Shown: piece after piece, positions 11,060 through 23,445 of the stretch
How positions within the stretch are numbered: the stretch's first letter is position 1
How the letters are laid out: every line of letters begins with the position of its first letter
DNA from: Zygnema cylindricum
Taxonomy: Eukaryota > Streptophyta > Zygnematophyceae > Zygnematales > Zygnemataceae
Assembly: GCA_037447655.1 (NCBI GenBank)
Contig: JBBHKE010003142.1
Coordinates: 90,911-154,910, forward strand
Direction: 5' to 3'
DNA: 64,000 nucleotides
Made by a program: the position numbers and the translations under genes
The notes under the pieces: model-generated
Seen by the model: the letters and a program-made list of their open reading frames with translations, nothing else
What the model was told of the DNA's origin: nothing
The model's database searches: none

Positions 11060-12134
11060 GGGCGTGTCCCCATGTAACCGAAACTTTGAAACGTTACTTT
11101 CGATTTTAGCGCTGATTTTACGGTGTTCTTTAAAAGTATGCCTATGTCAATCGTCACTTGTGCGTTCATTATTTCGAATATGTGATAGTTGTAGACGTAT
11201 ACAAAATGTGCGACCGTCTACGAAACGAAATGTAGACGAGTACGGAACAACGAACCTTCCTAAAACGGCGACGGTTGTATACGTCAAAGTTTTTTTGACG
11301 TTGTAGATGTTTAGGGTTTTGTGACATAGCGAAGTCATGCTACCATGTGACGTCATCAGTAAGTACATTTTCCGCCATGGCTTCCCGATTTCGTTTTCTT
11401 ATCTTTTATCATTCGATATGCCATCAAACTTAGACCAAAAATATAAAAAAAAAGAAAAAAAAAATACCTTTCATTTAATACTATTATTGCTGCATCTCGT
11501 GTAAATATGAGAGAAAGAGGAGTGGTCGAGGGAAGAAGAAAGGGAGAGACGAGGACGCCGTCAAATTTTGCAAAGGACCCATGAAGGAAAATGGAGGTCC
11601 GCGACCCGTGCAAATTTTTTACCGTACATATTTGTCATTTTCATATGTGCATGCGCGTGACGAGGAGTGAAAAAAATAGCATGTACTTTCCTTCGTGCAA
11701 TTTTTTTCGAAAACGTTTGACACGTGTAATCCAAGTTTTCTATTCGTCAATAGGGTAGTATTTTGATAAAAATCAGGTTGCAATTTTATTCCAGTGCAAG
11801 TGTGAAGATGAGTTGGAAGTGGGTCGCGATGATAATAACGCCAAATTGTCGTACCCTCCAAGTTCAATGAAGACGCAAAATGTACTTGTGTTTTTGCCCA
11901 TTTTTCGTACGGCGTAATATTTTCTCGTTACAAGTCCCATTTTGTGTGAAAACGGTCTACAAATGTCAGCAGTTTGGGTTTCGCAAGTATTGGCGACGTG
12001 TACAGCTGCCACATATTCAAAATAATGAACGCGCAAGTAACGATTCACATAGGCACACTTTGAAAAGTACACCGTAAAATCAGCGCTAAATTCCAAAATA
12101 ACGTTTCAAAATATCGGTTACATGGGACACGCCC
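11060..12134. mobile_element. PIF/Harbinger-like foldback element with long terminal inverted repeats
   Basis: The ends are GGGCGTGTCCCCATGTAACC and, inverted, GGTTACATGGGACACGCCC. TAA is on the left and TTA on the right. The inverted arms run about 240 bp inward, including CAGCGCTGATTTTACGG-like words at 11110 and 12080. The interior (about 11300-11880) is unique and has no transposase frame. It abuts the previous element and shares its TAA. Confidence 0.7.
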
Positions 12135-14775
12135 TTACTATCGCCGCCCCATTGTGATGAAAGTAAAACATTTTTCGGGCAGTTCTTTTTCTCGTAATGT
12201 ATTTTGTCGATTTTGAATGATGACGTCAATGTCGAAGGCAAGACCTTTCGATTGCTTGCCTCAAAAAAGAATCCAACGGTCCAGCACAGAGTTAAAACGC
12301 TTTTGACTGCCCAAAAAACGTTTAGCTTTACAGTAATTGCGATGGGCGGTGCAGTGATGCGTATTGAACTGATATAATATCCGTACAGTCGATGACAACT
12401 CGGGGTCGATTCTGGCGCCTGTTTATATCGTGATATTGACAATTATCAATATTCGGTTATAAAGTTATGTCTAACTCTTAGAAAGTGAAAAGAATGGTTG
12501 TTTTTCAATTTTCTTTCCATGCGTCCTACATGCCGTCCTGCTAAATCTGTATTTGGCATTGTTTTTTAAGGTATTTAGGGGGTATCCAGGCACGTTTGGC
12601 TTTTTAGAAGGACTCCAAGGTTTTTTGAGGGGTTTAAGGTTCTTTTAGGTGTTTTAGGGTTTTTTAGGCATCTTTTCGGGCATGTACTCAAACCGGCGAT
12701 GTAACGATATACGATACAAACCTTAACTTATTTACAAGTTTTTGGACGACACCTTCTGTTTTAAGTCAAACTGCTGTGAGCTAAAAACACCTACGAAAAT
12801 AAACACGGATATAATTATTATTGTAAAAGGTATTTATGGATACCATAAAGAATACCCCCAATAATATATACGGTCTTGTCATTTGTGCCTTCTATAATTA
12901 TGCAACCGGTCAGTTACGAATATATAAACAAGTCTCTCTCGCATCGAAAAATATTATTGTAGTTATCTTTCAAAAAATCAGAGCTCGGTATCATGATTCT
13001 TTATATATCCATTCCGAATAATTATGGTAATGGCTCTTGTGAACCCCACACAAGCATTTGATTCCTAATGACACAAACCAAAATAATTATTCTGCATGGT
13101 GTCTCATGTTTTGAAAGTGTTGGTCATCACCAAATCTTTGTTATCGATTTGTTCGTTTTTTTTTTAATATTATTATTCTTTATCATCTTATATGTAGTAT
13201 GAATACTGAATACTTATTCGTAAATATATTTCCACTTGTTTTTTAATGACCGGCGACATGACATGCAAGTAATAATGCATCTCTTAGCATGTGGCACAAC
13301 AATTATTTTCATGATCGAAGTGGGTTAGAGTTTCGAGAAGGAAATGGGACACTCATTTTCTTTCGGTGCCGTATTTTCTGTTTGCTTGGCGACTCTGATT
13401 GCAACAATATTTACAAGGTAATTTTACGAGCACAAAGAGTTAAACTATTTTTTTTTTCATATTTACAACCGATGAATATTTTGTGCGCGGCGATATGTTC
13501 ACTAAAAAGAGTGCGAAGCCAAACCCATTACTTTAAACCCGTGTATAGAACCCTTTATCGAGTTAAAACCTTTGTTCTCTGTTGACAAAGTAAAATGGCG
13601 GATGGTAGACTTGGCCTTTCTACCACGGGAACAAACCCACCTTAACGATCTTCACAGTGTTTAACATTATCTCACTAAGCTAGTGAGTAACAGCTTGTTG
13701 ATTTTTCTCTCGTAATATGATATAAATATTATTTGTATGTTTTAGAATGGGTCGTCGATATTTCGTTTGTCGGGCCGGTATATTGTTTTCACAGTGCATT
13801 ACACCGTGTTATTATGGCCCTTTGTTTTTGGTTTTCTTTCCATAATAAAAGCATTTTTTATAAGTGCGGCTTACCATGTTACCAGTGTGAAGGTTGTTGT
13901 AGAAAGGTACAAAAATAACTTTAGATTGTTGGTCTCTAAGAGGAAATTGGGAGATGTTTACAGAAATGAGTAGAGAAGAAAAATTGGTGATTGCGAATAA
14001 AAAACTAATAGCCATGCCTTTTCATTCCAATTGTGGGATTATTATCCGAAAAGTGTGCACGTATACAAGACAATTGAGAGGTGAAAAACACATAACACAG
14101 ATATGATACACAATGTTGTCTTGATAGGTACATTGTCATGCTTCATTATTCAAAATTCCGACATTCAAAATTTTGCAATGAAGAACTCATCCAGCAATTA
14201 TCTACTTTTATTGTTCTTTGTATCATGTAAAGACCAACAGAAACCTAACAACTCAAAAGCCTGTAGAAGATTCAGCAGGTGACTGCTGTAACTCCACATT
14301 AAAGCATCTACTCGACAACAGAGTACATGACCTGAATGACTTCAGTAACACTTAAAACAGATTAAACTTGTAACAATCATAATGTCAATAAGAGAGACAC
14401 CTCATGCTACTCTCAAAGGCTATATAGCCTCAGAAGTTTTCGGACACAAAAAACATAACAACCACTGAAGAAGAAAAACCCTTGTTTCACAACCTGCTCA
14501 GTTTGAAATACATCTGAGTCCTAACAAAGACAATCTGGCCTTGAATGCTTTTGCGGTACAAAAGTCATTACTCCATGGAACCAGTGACACAGAAGACACT
14601 CATGACAAACAGGACAAAAGAGACAATCTTGAGTAAAAGTAACAAGGAAACTCTCTCATTGCACCGATCCAACAGGCAGCTCACGAGCTTCCTACATGGA
14701 TGAACCTATTGACAAAAAATGGAACCAAGACAATATACATCTAACAATCTAACAGTAGGTCACTAAATGAAATGT
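12135..14775. other. Spacer without a firmly supported gene
   Basis: A degenerate run of TTTTAGG/TTTAGGG words lies at about 12570-12670. Two exon-like pieces on the + strand are worth noting. One, about 13340-13420, ends AG/GTAATT and reads MGHSFSFGAVFSVCL plus a hydrophobic run. The other, about 13746-13973, reads RYIVFTVHYTVLLWPFVFG before a basic tail and stop. They could be a small membrane-protein gene, but their phases do not join cleanly and I do not recognise it. Confidence 0.3.
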
Positions 14776-16834
14776 TCACCAAGAGCTAACGCCTGAAGGA
14801 GAAGCAAACTTGACAACTTTCCCGAGGGCAGGATCTTGGCAGCATGCAGCCTTCAACTCTGCTAAACGTTGCTGCTGCATACCCCACCATGCAGCTGACC
14901 AGCTTCTGCCTAATGCACCTGTACTTTCCTCGTCTGAATCTGAAGATGATTCAGGTTCAGGACCTTCACAAATAAGAATGGTACGCAATGATGGAAAGAG
15001 GCGTAATATAATTTGTAAATCAAGGGGATCACAGCACGTCCATGTCAGCTCCAAATGCTCCAAAGTTGAGGGATGAAGAGGCTCTTTAGGGAACAGGCTG
15101 TCAATATCTTCAGGTAACTTAAGCTCAGAAGGCCGCTTGCTGGGGCCCAGCATTATGTATTGCAACTTAAGAGATTTCAACTTCTTACTCATGCGCAATG
15201 ACCTCACTCCTGGAAAAAAGAAACATGGTATTGAGTGAGCAACAAACCTTCCAAGGAAGGGGTGTGTAAGTGTGACTCCCATGATCACAGAAGTATAGCA
15301 ATTGTTGAAAAAAAAAAACAATCAGACCTACTTGTGACATGCCCTGGGTTCAAGTGTCACTGCGACAGAAAACATTGAGATCAATTGAGCATAATAGAGA
15401 AATATATGAGGCTATAGACTGTTATAGATTACTTGCAGTTACATTTAGTTAAAACCTAAAAAAATAAAAAATCAGTGCAATACTCAATACTTGAAACCAG
15501 CAAAAATCTAGGACAATATTGAAACCAGTCAAAGCAAAAGCTTACCTTCTAGTGTCACTTCGTCGCCAGCAACCTCCAAATGACGCAAATCAGGCCAACC
15601 CTTGACCATAGAGCCGAGCATCTTGTCATCAAGCCCCCCACAATCGCCAGATGGTGACCAAAAGGTGAATGACTGCATGTGTCCTGTGCCAGCTATGAAC
15701 TGCGGCATCCACCGAATCACATCTTTACGCACTCCACACCTTCCTGCATTATAGTAAACCTCACAAACCTCCAGGCGCCTGTATCCAATGACACAATATA
15801 ATTGTCAGTAACCAGGAGCGAGACAGTCATTTCTCACCTCCTACTGATGTAACTAGACTTCCATGCAGGCCTCACAGTATTGAATCATTGTGACCTTACA
15901 CACACCATCACCGAATCCTGCAATGTGGAAAACAACAACTACTTGACAAAAAGGAAAGTAGGCTTCCGGCTGAATGAAAGGATCATTAAAAGGGATGGTA
16001 TTTGATGCAAATGGCCTTTCTGGAGTTTATGTTGCTAAAACAGGACATCCCTTGACGAGACCCTAGAGCTATAACAAAAGGTTCTCAATCACCGTAAAGT
16101 TGCATGTGACGCTCATTCTTTAAAAGGTTGATAGTCATTCTGAGAATTTCACCTGGAAAAACGAGCTACTTTCCGCATCAACTGGGTGTAGAAAGGAGCA
16201 CTCCGGTAATCTTTGTGATACATGAAGCAGCCAGTTGCAACAACCAGCTTTCTTAATGATCTTCCACTTGAAGAAAGGACAGATGCCAATCCCTCAAGCC
16301 ATGCTGAACTGCAAACAGTTAAAACAGAATTCAACACAATCAGGAAGTAACCCTAAATGCAGGAAACAGAGCAAAAACATTTTTTTCTTCGGAAACCAGC
16401 TTCTGCAAGCTGATTCTACAACCGTCTGACAAATGTACATCTGTAACAGTGGTAGAAGACGCTGAATGCTAGCTAGCTATAAGAAAACTTATACAACTAG
16501 CTGTATAATGTACTGTACTGTAACATGTTCAAAAGTATGAAGGTAATACTGCGACACTTTACCTGTACAATAATGAAAGGGCCCTTGGATGACATGCATC
16601 CCTTGCGATGTGAAGTTCCCTCAAATTTGCACAGTGTGGTGCTATTCGATTCAATCCTCCTTCTGAGTACTGCGGTGCTTTGAGTTCCAACACTTTCCAA
16701 AGGCACGGAGAACTACAAGCTTCTTTCCATTCAGAACTGAGCACTGAGAGAGCACTCAGTTGTGATGCAGTGAAGTTGCCTAAGTGCAGAATACGGGTAA
16801 TGATCTCTACTCCAAGATCATCGATGACTGCCAT
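14776..16834 (-). CDS. F-box / leucine-rich-repeat-type protein, 364 aa, four exons
   Basis: This is probably a substrate receptor of an SCF ubiquitin ligase, acting in nucleus or cytosol. Its substrate is unknown. Four exons join in phase: 16834-16563, 16308-16153, 15778-15546 and 15209-14776 (1095 nt including TGA). Introns are 254, 374 and 336 nt, all GT-AG. Residues 1-50 (DLGVEIITRIL, LSALSVLSSEWKEACSSPCLWKVLELK) fit the F-box pattern of a hydrophobic helix, a W and a SPxLW turn. After that come irregular LRR-like segments: GLNRIAPHCANLRELHI, RSLRKLVV, DLRHLEVAG, LKSLKLQYI, STLEHLELTW and FPSLRTILI. A short acidic patch (EPESSSDSDEES) is near residue 310, followed by a Trp/Gln-rich tail. 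The start is the first ATG of the frame. The precise F-box subfamily is not assigned. Confidence 0.8.
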
Positions 16835-19789
16835 AGCGCCTCCTGTAAATCCTAGACAGGGGGAGAGGGAGAGAGCTATAGTAATACTGCTTTCGGGAAT
16901 TTATACCTATGCGAATTGCTCACAACCCTTCGAGTTAGTAAAACTGGTGTAAGGGGCCTCCCTAAGTACTTCTGTAACTCTCAAAAAACTCGCAGCTACT
17001 TTGGTTTTAATCTCAAAGTTCAAACTATGAAGTTTACTAAGCGGGCGCATAACAATTCAATTCATATCGGAACCTGAACGATAAAATTTCAAAATCAAAG
17101 TTTGCGTTTTGGATTTCGCTTCAAAATGTCGCCCCGCGGTTTTGATTTCATGCCATTTTGAAGTTCAAACTTCAAAAACAAACTTCGAAAAAATTGATCG
17201 GAACAAGGAGTTTGGGAGGGAAACATTTGGACATATATTTGGTTAGAAAGCATCTCACAGCAAACCCCCTAACGCCCATCTGACCGTACGTCACGCGGGT
17301 TCAAGATTCTCTGGCCTCCGCAATCGTCAGCGCAAAATCACACGTACGGAATTTTTACGAATGGCCTTACGTGTCGGTGCAGTTACGGAAGGCATCAATG
17401 AAATCGTACGGACATTAAAAAAACTGTCTCCGACTGACAGCAGCAAATGCTACCTGCCTACCTCATTTATTTCGATTCTATAAATAACAAGTTAACATGA
17501 CTGCCCGACCACCGCTAATAGAGTTGATCACTCTAAATCTAGTAAGTGTTTTTCTTTCCTAGATACTGTACTGTAGTGCTAATAACAGTAAACTTGAATG
17601 GCCCATCAGAAGCTTAACATGATTTTGTGTAGCTAATACTAAATCCGTTTAAAGCTAATTGTTTACCAACTCTAAAAACTATGTCAGGTGAGTTTAATCT
17701 CTAGAGCACAATATGTGAGGAACCTGTGAGCATTATCTGTGGCGTTTGTACTTACACTGTAGGAAATGAATAGGAAATTTGAAATGAACTCGTTGTTTTA
17801 TTTTGTTTCCAAGCAGTGTTCATGTTTGAAATCAACAATCGAACCCTAAAAAGCCCTGAATGTTGAACATGTGGACTGGGGGGATGACAATGTATCATCA
17901 TAAATTTATGAATGCTGAGCTGATTATCACAAGCTATAAGGACGCTTAAATATGTTGGCGGGATGCCTTTAGCCTAACCAGTAAACAAATAGTGGAGATG
18001 CCCAATCTTTTAGAAAGCTAAATTCTTGAAGGAACTTCTGAATATCTGTGGTATTAAGCTGTATTATGGAAGTGTGACGGTGCATTCGAGTACATGAGAA
18101 CAAAGGGATTGAAAAGCCAAACTGAAACTGGAAAGCAGAACCCGGAGAACAAACTAAGGGTGAAATAGTATGAAGATAATGGCCAACATGACAAAGGACA
18201 CGAAAAATGATAACAAGTATAAAAACAATATCAAAGGAGCGCACCTCAACATACCTTACCCAACCAAGGCTCAACATAATTAGAAAGCCCTTAGGAACAA
18301 TCTTGCACATCCCTAATCTTGGTGGAGAATGTCGAGGAAGATTCATAACACGCCGATGTAGTGGCTGAGGTTGAAAATCTCTGGACTTCACTGTCAAACC
18401 AAAAGTGGAAGGGTAGGACATTTAAAATGGAAGCAGTATGAAAAATTCTTCAAGCAGTGCTCATGTTTGAATCAACCATGAAACCCTAAAAAGCCCTACA
18501 ATGTTGAACATGTGGACTGCAGGGATGCCAATGTATCATAATGCTTGAGCATGGGTCTGAGGCACTGCCTTTGCTGATGAGTTGCTTGCTGTGGGGCAAT
18601 TGAAAGAAGTGAAAAGAATTTATCAAGAAAGCACGATGCTAAACCATCTGAGTACATGGAAACAAAAAAAGAATACACAAATGATAGCGGGTGAGTCACT
18701 CGCAACTAGGTTATGTGGGTCCCCCTTTATGCGGTTGATGCGAAAGTGACCTTTCTCTTTTCGGCTATGTTAGATGGTCCAATGGGAGGATATGCAGACT
18801 TTTATTTGACGCCTGTTATATTATTCATAGTCAGCTGGCAAATTTGGCTGGTCAATAGATTTTTTTTGTTTTCTCAGTGGATCAACCAGTGCTGAGTTCG
18901 CTTTTTTGTGTTTCCAGGGTCGTTTGTGTTCATCTCCGTGACGATTTTGGTTTCCAGATGAAGAATGCAATTGACGACGTTTTGCTTGAAACCGTATTCA
19001 ATCAATTTTAAAATGTTGTTTTGCAAGACAGCCCAGTGGTTAGGAGAGGATATGTACTTTGCATCTGGTTACCTATATTAAGGTCTTAAAGAGGGATAAG
19101 ATTGTATTAAGTGAGCAAGATGGTAAACCATCCGAGTATTCCAGGTGTTTGAGGACTCTGGTTGGTTCATATCTCTCATGTTTCAGAAACTAATATTTGA
19201 TAATGTTTTCATAGCTCTATTCGGCATGGATGTGTTGATTTTGTTCTTTTGATTTTTCAGTCGTGTTTCCTTTTGCTTGTCGTCTGGTCTATGCCATGTT
19301 GTCGGCCATTTGTAAATTGATCCCGTGTACATTTTCAGCATCATTTTCCCTTTATTCCAAGAGAGCGCTTCTGAACTAAGATAATCATTTAGTAACTGCC
19401 CACTATCTTTATGCCTTGGAACCTAACTTGACGCTAAAAGATTTCACTTACAACTGACACAAAAGGATTCATTGACATAAAGAAATAAATTGACAATAAA
19501 CTTTTGAGCAAATCAGTAAGTAAACAGCCCAACGAAATATACATCATTATAGTCGTTACTTTATATCTCCTGCAAGAACATACGCTCCGACTTGTAGACT
19601 TGGAACCTAAAATGGAAAAAACAGACCAAATACCAAAAAGTGTTCTCTTGAAAAAATACACCTCTGGGGTTTTGAAATCCTATGGCATGTCCTTTTATAT
19701 CCTTTTATATTCTTTTGTAGGGGGAATGATTAGAGGTCCTCCAAACCGTTCTCGTGCCTCTCGACACCGATAGTTGCAAGAACCTTCAA

Positions 19790-19833
<44 letters not shown>

Positions 19834-20980
19834 TAGTTATACCCGATAAATGGAGAAATCAAAAAATGAAAGAAAAGTGAATTGAAAATGGATTGAGTGA
19901 ATAGGACAAACAGAAACTATGTGGATAAATGTGCACCTCTCCAAAATTTCCTATATATCGCGTTGACCGTGCGGAAGTTAATGATGTTAACCTCAATGTT
20001 AATCATCAAGCGATTTCAGAGCCTAGGTTTAATGTGCAAAATAATTGGAACACTATACATTGTTACCCTGTTTTGTAAGCCACAAACAGAATTATATCAT
20101 TTACAACAACGTACAACATCCCAAATTTATAACAGCAGGAGAAACACTAGACAAAGACAATGCTCTACAGATGAATGGAGGAAAAGTTGTGCACCAATAA
20201 CTTCATTTTTTGTGTGCCCTGAGAATTTGACTTTTCGTTGTCGCAAAGCGGCAAAGGAGCGGAGTGCAAGCACGAAGCACTTTGTTCGCACAAAGGGGGG
20301 ACGTGCGCAGCACCGGAGGTATGAATAGCGGCCGGAGGGGGAGGGGGGGCACTTCAAAGGAATACAGTCTAGGGTTGAATATAATAAGCCAATAAAGTGT
20401 TTAGTACGGTATTTGGACGTACTTTATTACTGGCAATATTGGCGAGTAATCAGCGTCACGTGCAAGAAAATGTACGTTGTTAGCAACAACTGTACAGTTT
20501 TCCGTACGATTACAGGATTTCTAGCCAGAATCTCCAGTAATAGCATACGTATAATTAGTTAACTACCCTTTAAAAGTACTAAACATACTTGGGCCCATAT
20601 GGCTAGTAGGAACAATTCTATTTAGATGAAGACATTTCAGCCAAGTTTTCTGCCTTTTGAGTGTTGTGAATTTACTTTTCTGTTCATCACTATTTGCAGT
20701 TAATGCCACTAACAGAGTCGCACGTTTTCAGGGTCCAAAATCAATAATAGTGTTTGATAATACTAGTTAGAGGAGTGGACAGTACACCGCAATGTGAACT
20801 GAACGTAATTTAATTTCTTAATTATACTTCCAGTATAATACATATAATTGTTTAACGCCAATAGTAAATGATAAGCATAGTTGAATATCAACTGATGGTT
20901 GTTTCTACTTGCTGCATAATAAAATTCTTGAAAATTCAAAATAGTTCAACAGTTTGTGATTCAAGTTATAAATCATGCCT
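16835..20980. other. Long spacer without a recognised gene
   Basis: No frame shows a recognisable domain. A stretch at 17140-17200 repeats TTTGAAGTTCAAAC words. Two similar segments (17815-17880 and 18450-18530) share CAGTGYTCATGTTTGAA followed by AACCCTAAAAAGCCCT, so about 65 bp is duplicated. A CA microsatellite is at 19796-19829. A GC-rich patch lies at 20225-20350. The stretch 20400-20570 resembles 33480-33610 in the IMP4 region and is probably a dispersed repeat. Confidence 0.4.
19796..19829. repeat. CA dinucleotide microsatellite
   Basis: About 17 uninterrupted AC units are present. Confidence 0.95.
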
Positions 20981-21018
20981 CGCTATCGGCACAACGGGCA
21001 ACAGCATAGAAAACAAAC

Positions 21019-23445
21019 CTGTTCCGTGAAGGCGAGGAAAATGGGACTCTCCATAGCCTTGTCAAGCTCCTGTCATCACCAATTTCCAAAACCACAATCA
21101 ATAAATAGCATTTCCGATTTCCGAATCCAGCCTCATCTCATAAAAATCATATTGAGCAGTGTGAAGTTGACACTTAAAAAGATGCCAACAATGTAAATAA
21201 AAACTTGAAAATGTAAACAGGAAAAAGTGAATGGGAAAACGTAGGAGCTGTAATCACAAAAGTTTGTACGGGTATTATTGACCTCCTCAGCATTTGGTGA
21301 AGAATCAATGTGACGAATAATGCCTTGAAGGCCGTGATCTCGAAGCTGCAGTCTTATTTTGTCAGAAGCGGCTGCATTGAAGGTAAAACTCGCAGTCAGA
21401 TGTTAATTTGACAGCAAACATGGCATACATTACAATCAATTTTCTAGCACACATGCTGTCAACCAAATGTCTTCACAGAAAACAGATGCCTGATGCTCAT
21501 ACATTACCCACAAACTGATAGAGTGTAACTTAGTGCGGGGGAGGTTTTTTAGTTCAAATGCTGGTCATTGTATTCATAAATAAGCAACGCTTTTATGATG
21601 TGGGCGCTTTCGGATGCGATAGCTAAGATCAAATGTGTTTGTCCATAATTTCTATTACACATTTTGATATCTCATTGCCTCCAGCGTTGGGGGGGATGCA
21701 ATTCCACTTCTGCGGCGATTCTCTATCCTATGCAGAGAATTTGTCATATTATTATTATCTGTTACAAAGAAACATTTTAAGTTTGTCAAAATTGCTCCAA
21801 AGCTTCTCTTAGATACCTGTTCTGGTGTTTTGCTATGTTATCTTTGTCCATTCTTTAGAAGCTTTTTCGTTTTCTCTCCTACGATTTTTACTCGGTTGTG
21901 AACTTGGCCTTATAGAAAGCATTTCTATACATTAAAGTGATTCGTCTGCTTGTTGTTGGTTTCCTTGCATGCAACACACGTCATTTTGTAATTTGGTAGA
22001 TGATTAAGCCAATATATAAACATTTGGAGATACAGTTACAAGTCAATCAGATTACAATTAGATTCATCAGTTATTCACAATTAGAAAGTCTCATCCTCTG
22101 CAGATACAGCCGTTTATCTCCTTCCCTGCTTTTGTTTAACACGTGTTACATGCTCAAGACAAAAGCCGTCCTATTCTGCTAAAAAGAAAAGATCAAAGAG
22201 AGAAGATCATCCTTCCATGATACATACCAAGGGCTTCCAGTTGTTGTCGCCGTAACCTCCAACTAGACTCTTCTAAATCCTCCTGTTCAAAGGGACGTAA
22301 AGGTTGCTCATTCACAACTGCATAGAACCAGCCATTCACAAAAACCAGTTTACACGACGCAATGTTACTGCATAACAGGTCTCCCTCACTCCTTCATGAT
22401 ATAGCATTGATTACAGAAACATCATACCATTTGCCAAAGTGGGATAACTTATAAAGGCATTCCGATCATACACCACAAACTGATGGTCAACAACGATTGC
22501 TGAATAGAATTTCACCAATGGAAGCATGTTAGGTCATAAAGATAACAAAAACCCGGAGACGAGATAGAGATACCTGATTGGTCCACATCTGGAGTCGGCG
22601 CACCAGTTGGCAGTGACTCCGGCTTTACACAAGGAGTTTCTGTGCCCTTGACCAAACCAACAGGGAGGTTGAAAGAAGCATTTTTCTCAAACGAGGGTAA
22701 AATGAAAGTGCTCGAATCCTTTCAACCTGATTCTCCCGCCTTCAGAGACCCATTAAGAAATGCATGAAAATTTCTCTACCGTCCAAGTTACTGCCAGCAT
22801 TCATCTTCAACAAAGAGAGCCTTCTTTACCAGACTTCTTCTTCTTTGTTATAAAACACAGAAGTTGAGCCAGCTTAGACTCATGGCTACTCTCTTCCTAC
22901 TGCCCTCTTCACATCTCCCACTGCCAGCTCCCTTTCATCAACCCGCCAACTCCCTTTGCCCTCCACCTTCCTTCCCCACTCCTTTCTTCTCTCCACAGCT
23001 TTCCGGCTAACATCAGGGCTTCAATCCCCACCTTTATGACCACGATAGCATCCAAGAGAGCAGCTGTACAACCACAGGTGAACACCAGTCAGCTTGTCTC
23101 ACTATTGGAAGCTCCTAGCAGACAAAGAGAAGTAAATGACATTCAGTGAGGTGGGTAGGAATTTACATTTGTTGTCAGATCATGATGCATTGCCAGCGTA
23201 CTTGCCCACTTTCAGCCGACATGGCATTTTATCATCATTTTGACGTGTGCTTTTTCAGCACTTTACAATTTTCAAGTAACAGCACGGGGTCGACAAGTAG
23301 CAATGCACTGAAAGCACAAACAATTTAAAGAACAAACAATCTACTGAGTCCACGAGTGCCCTTACTATGGGGTTGTACATGTAGGACATCTGTACTTGGC
23401 AGATGCGAGATTGCAAACTCGGCATTGTCCCATAATGGGAGCCAT
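21019..23445 (-). CDS. ZNHIT3: HIT-type zinc-finger protein, ZNHIT3-like; last exon not found
   Basis: ZNHIT3 proteins help assemble box C/D snoRNPs. Six exons join in phase on the - strand: 23445-23366, 23063-23032, 22639-22574, 22317-22228, 21371-21283 and 21069-21019 (408 nt, 136 aa). The N-terminus reads MAPIMGQCRVCNLASAKYRC, then CPTCTTPYCSLGCYRGHKE and TPCVKPES, which is the zf-HIT pattern with paired Cys and a final His/Cys set. The finger is split by a phase-2 intron inside Tyr of TPYCS. The C-terminal part (SDKIRLQLRDHGLQGIIRHI, SSPNAEEELDKAMESPIFL, AFTEQ) matches the plant ZNHIT3 C-terminal helices. After AFTEQ the frame runs into GTTTGT. Either a short last exon follows that I could not find, or the intron is retained and the protein ends VCFLCCCPLCR at 20983. 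An earlier in-frame TTG-led extension upstream is unlikely to be coding. Confidence 0.85.
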
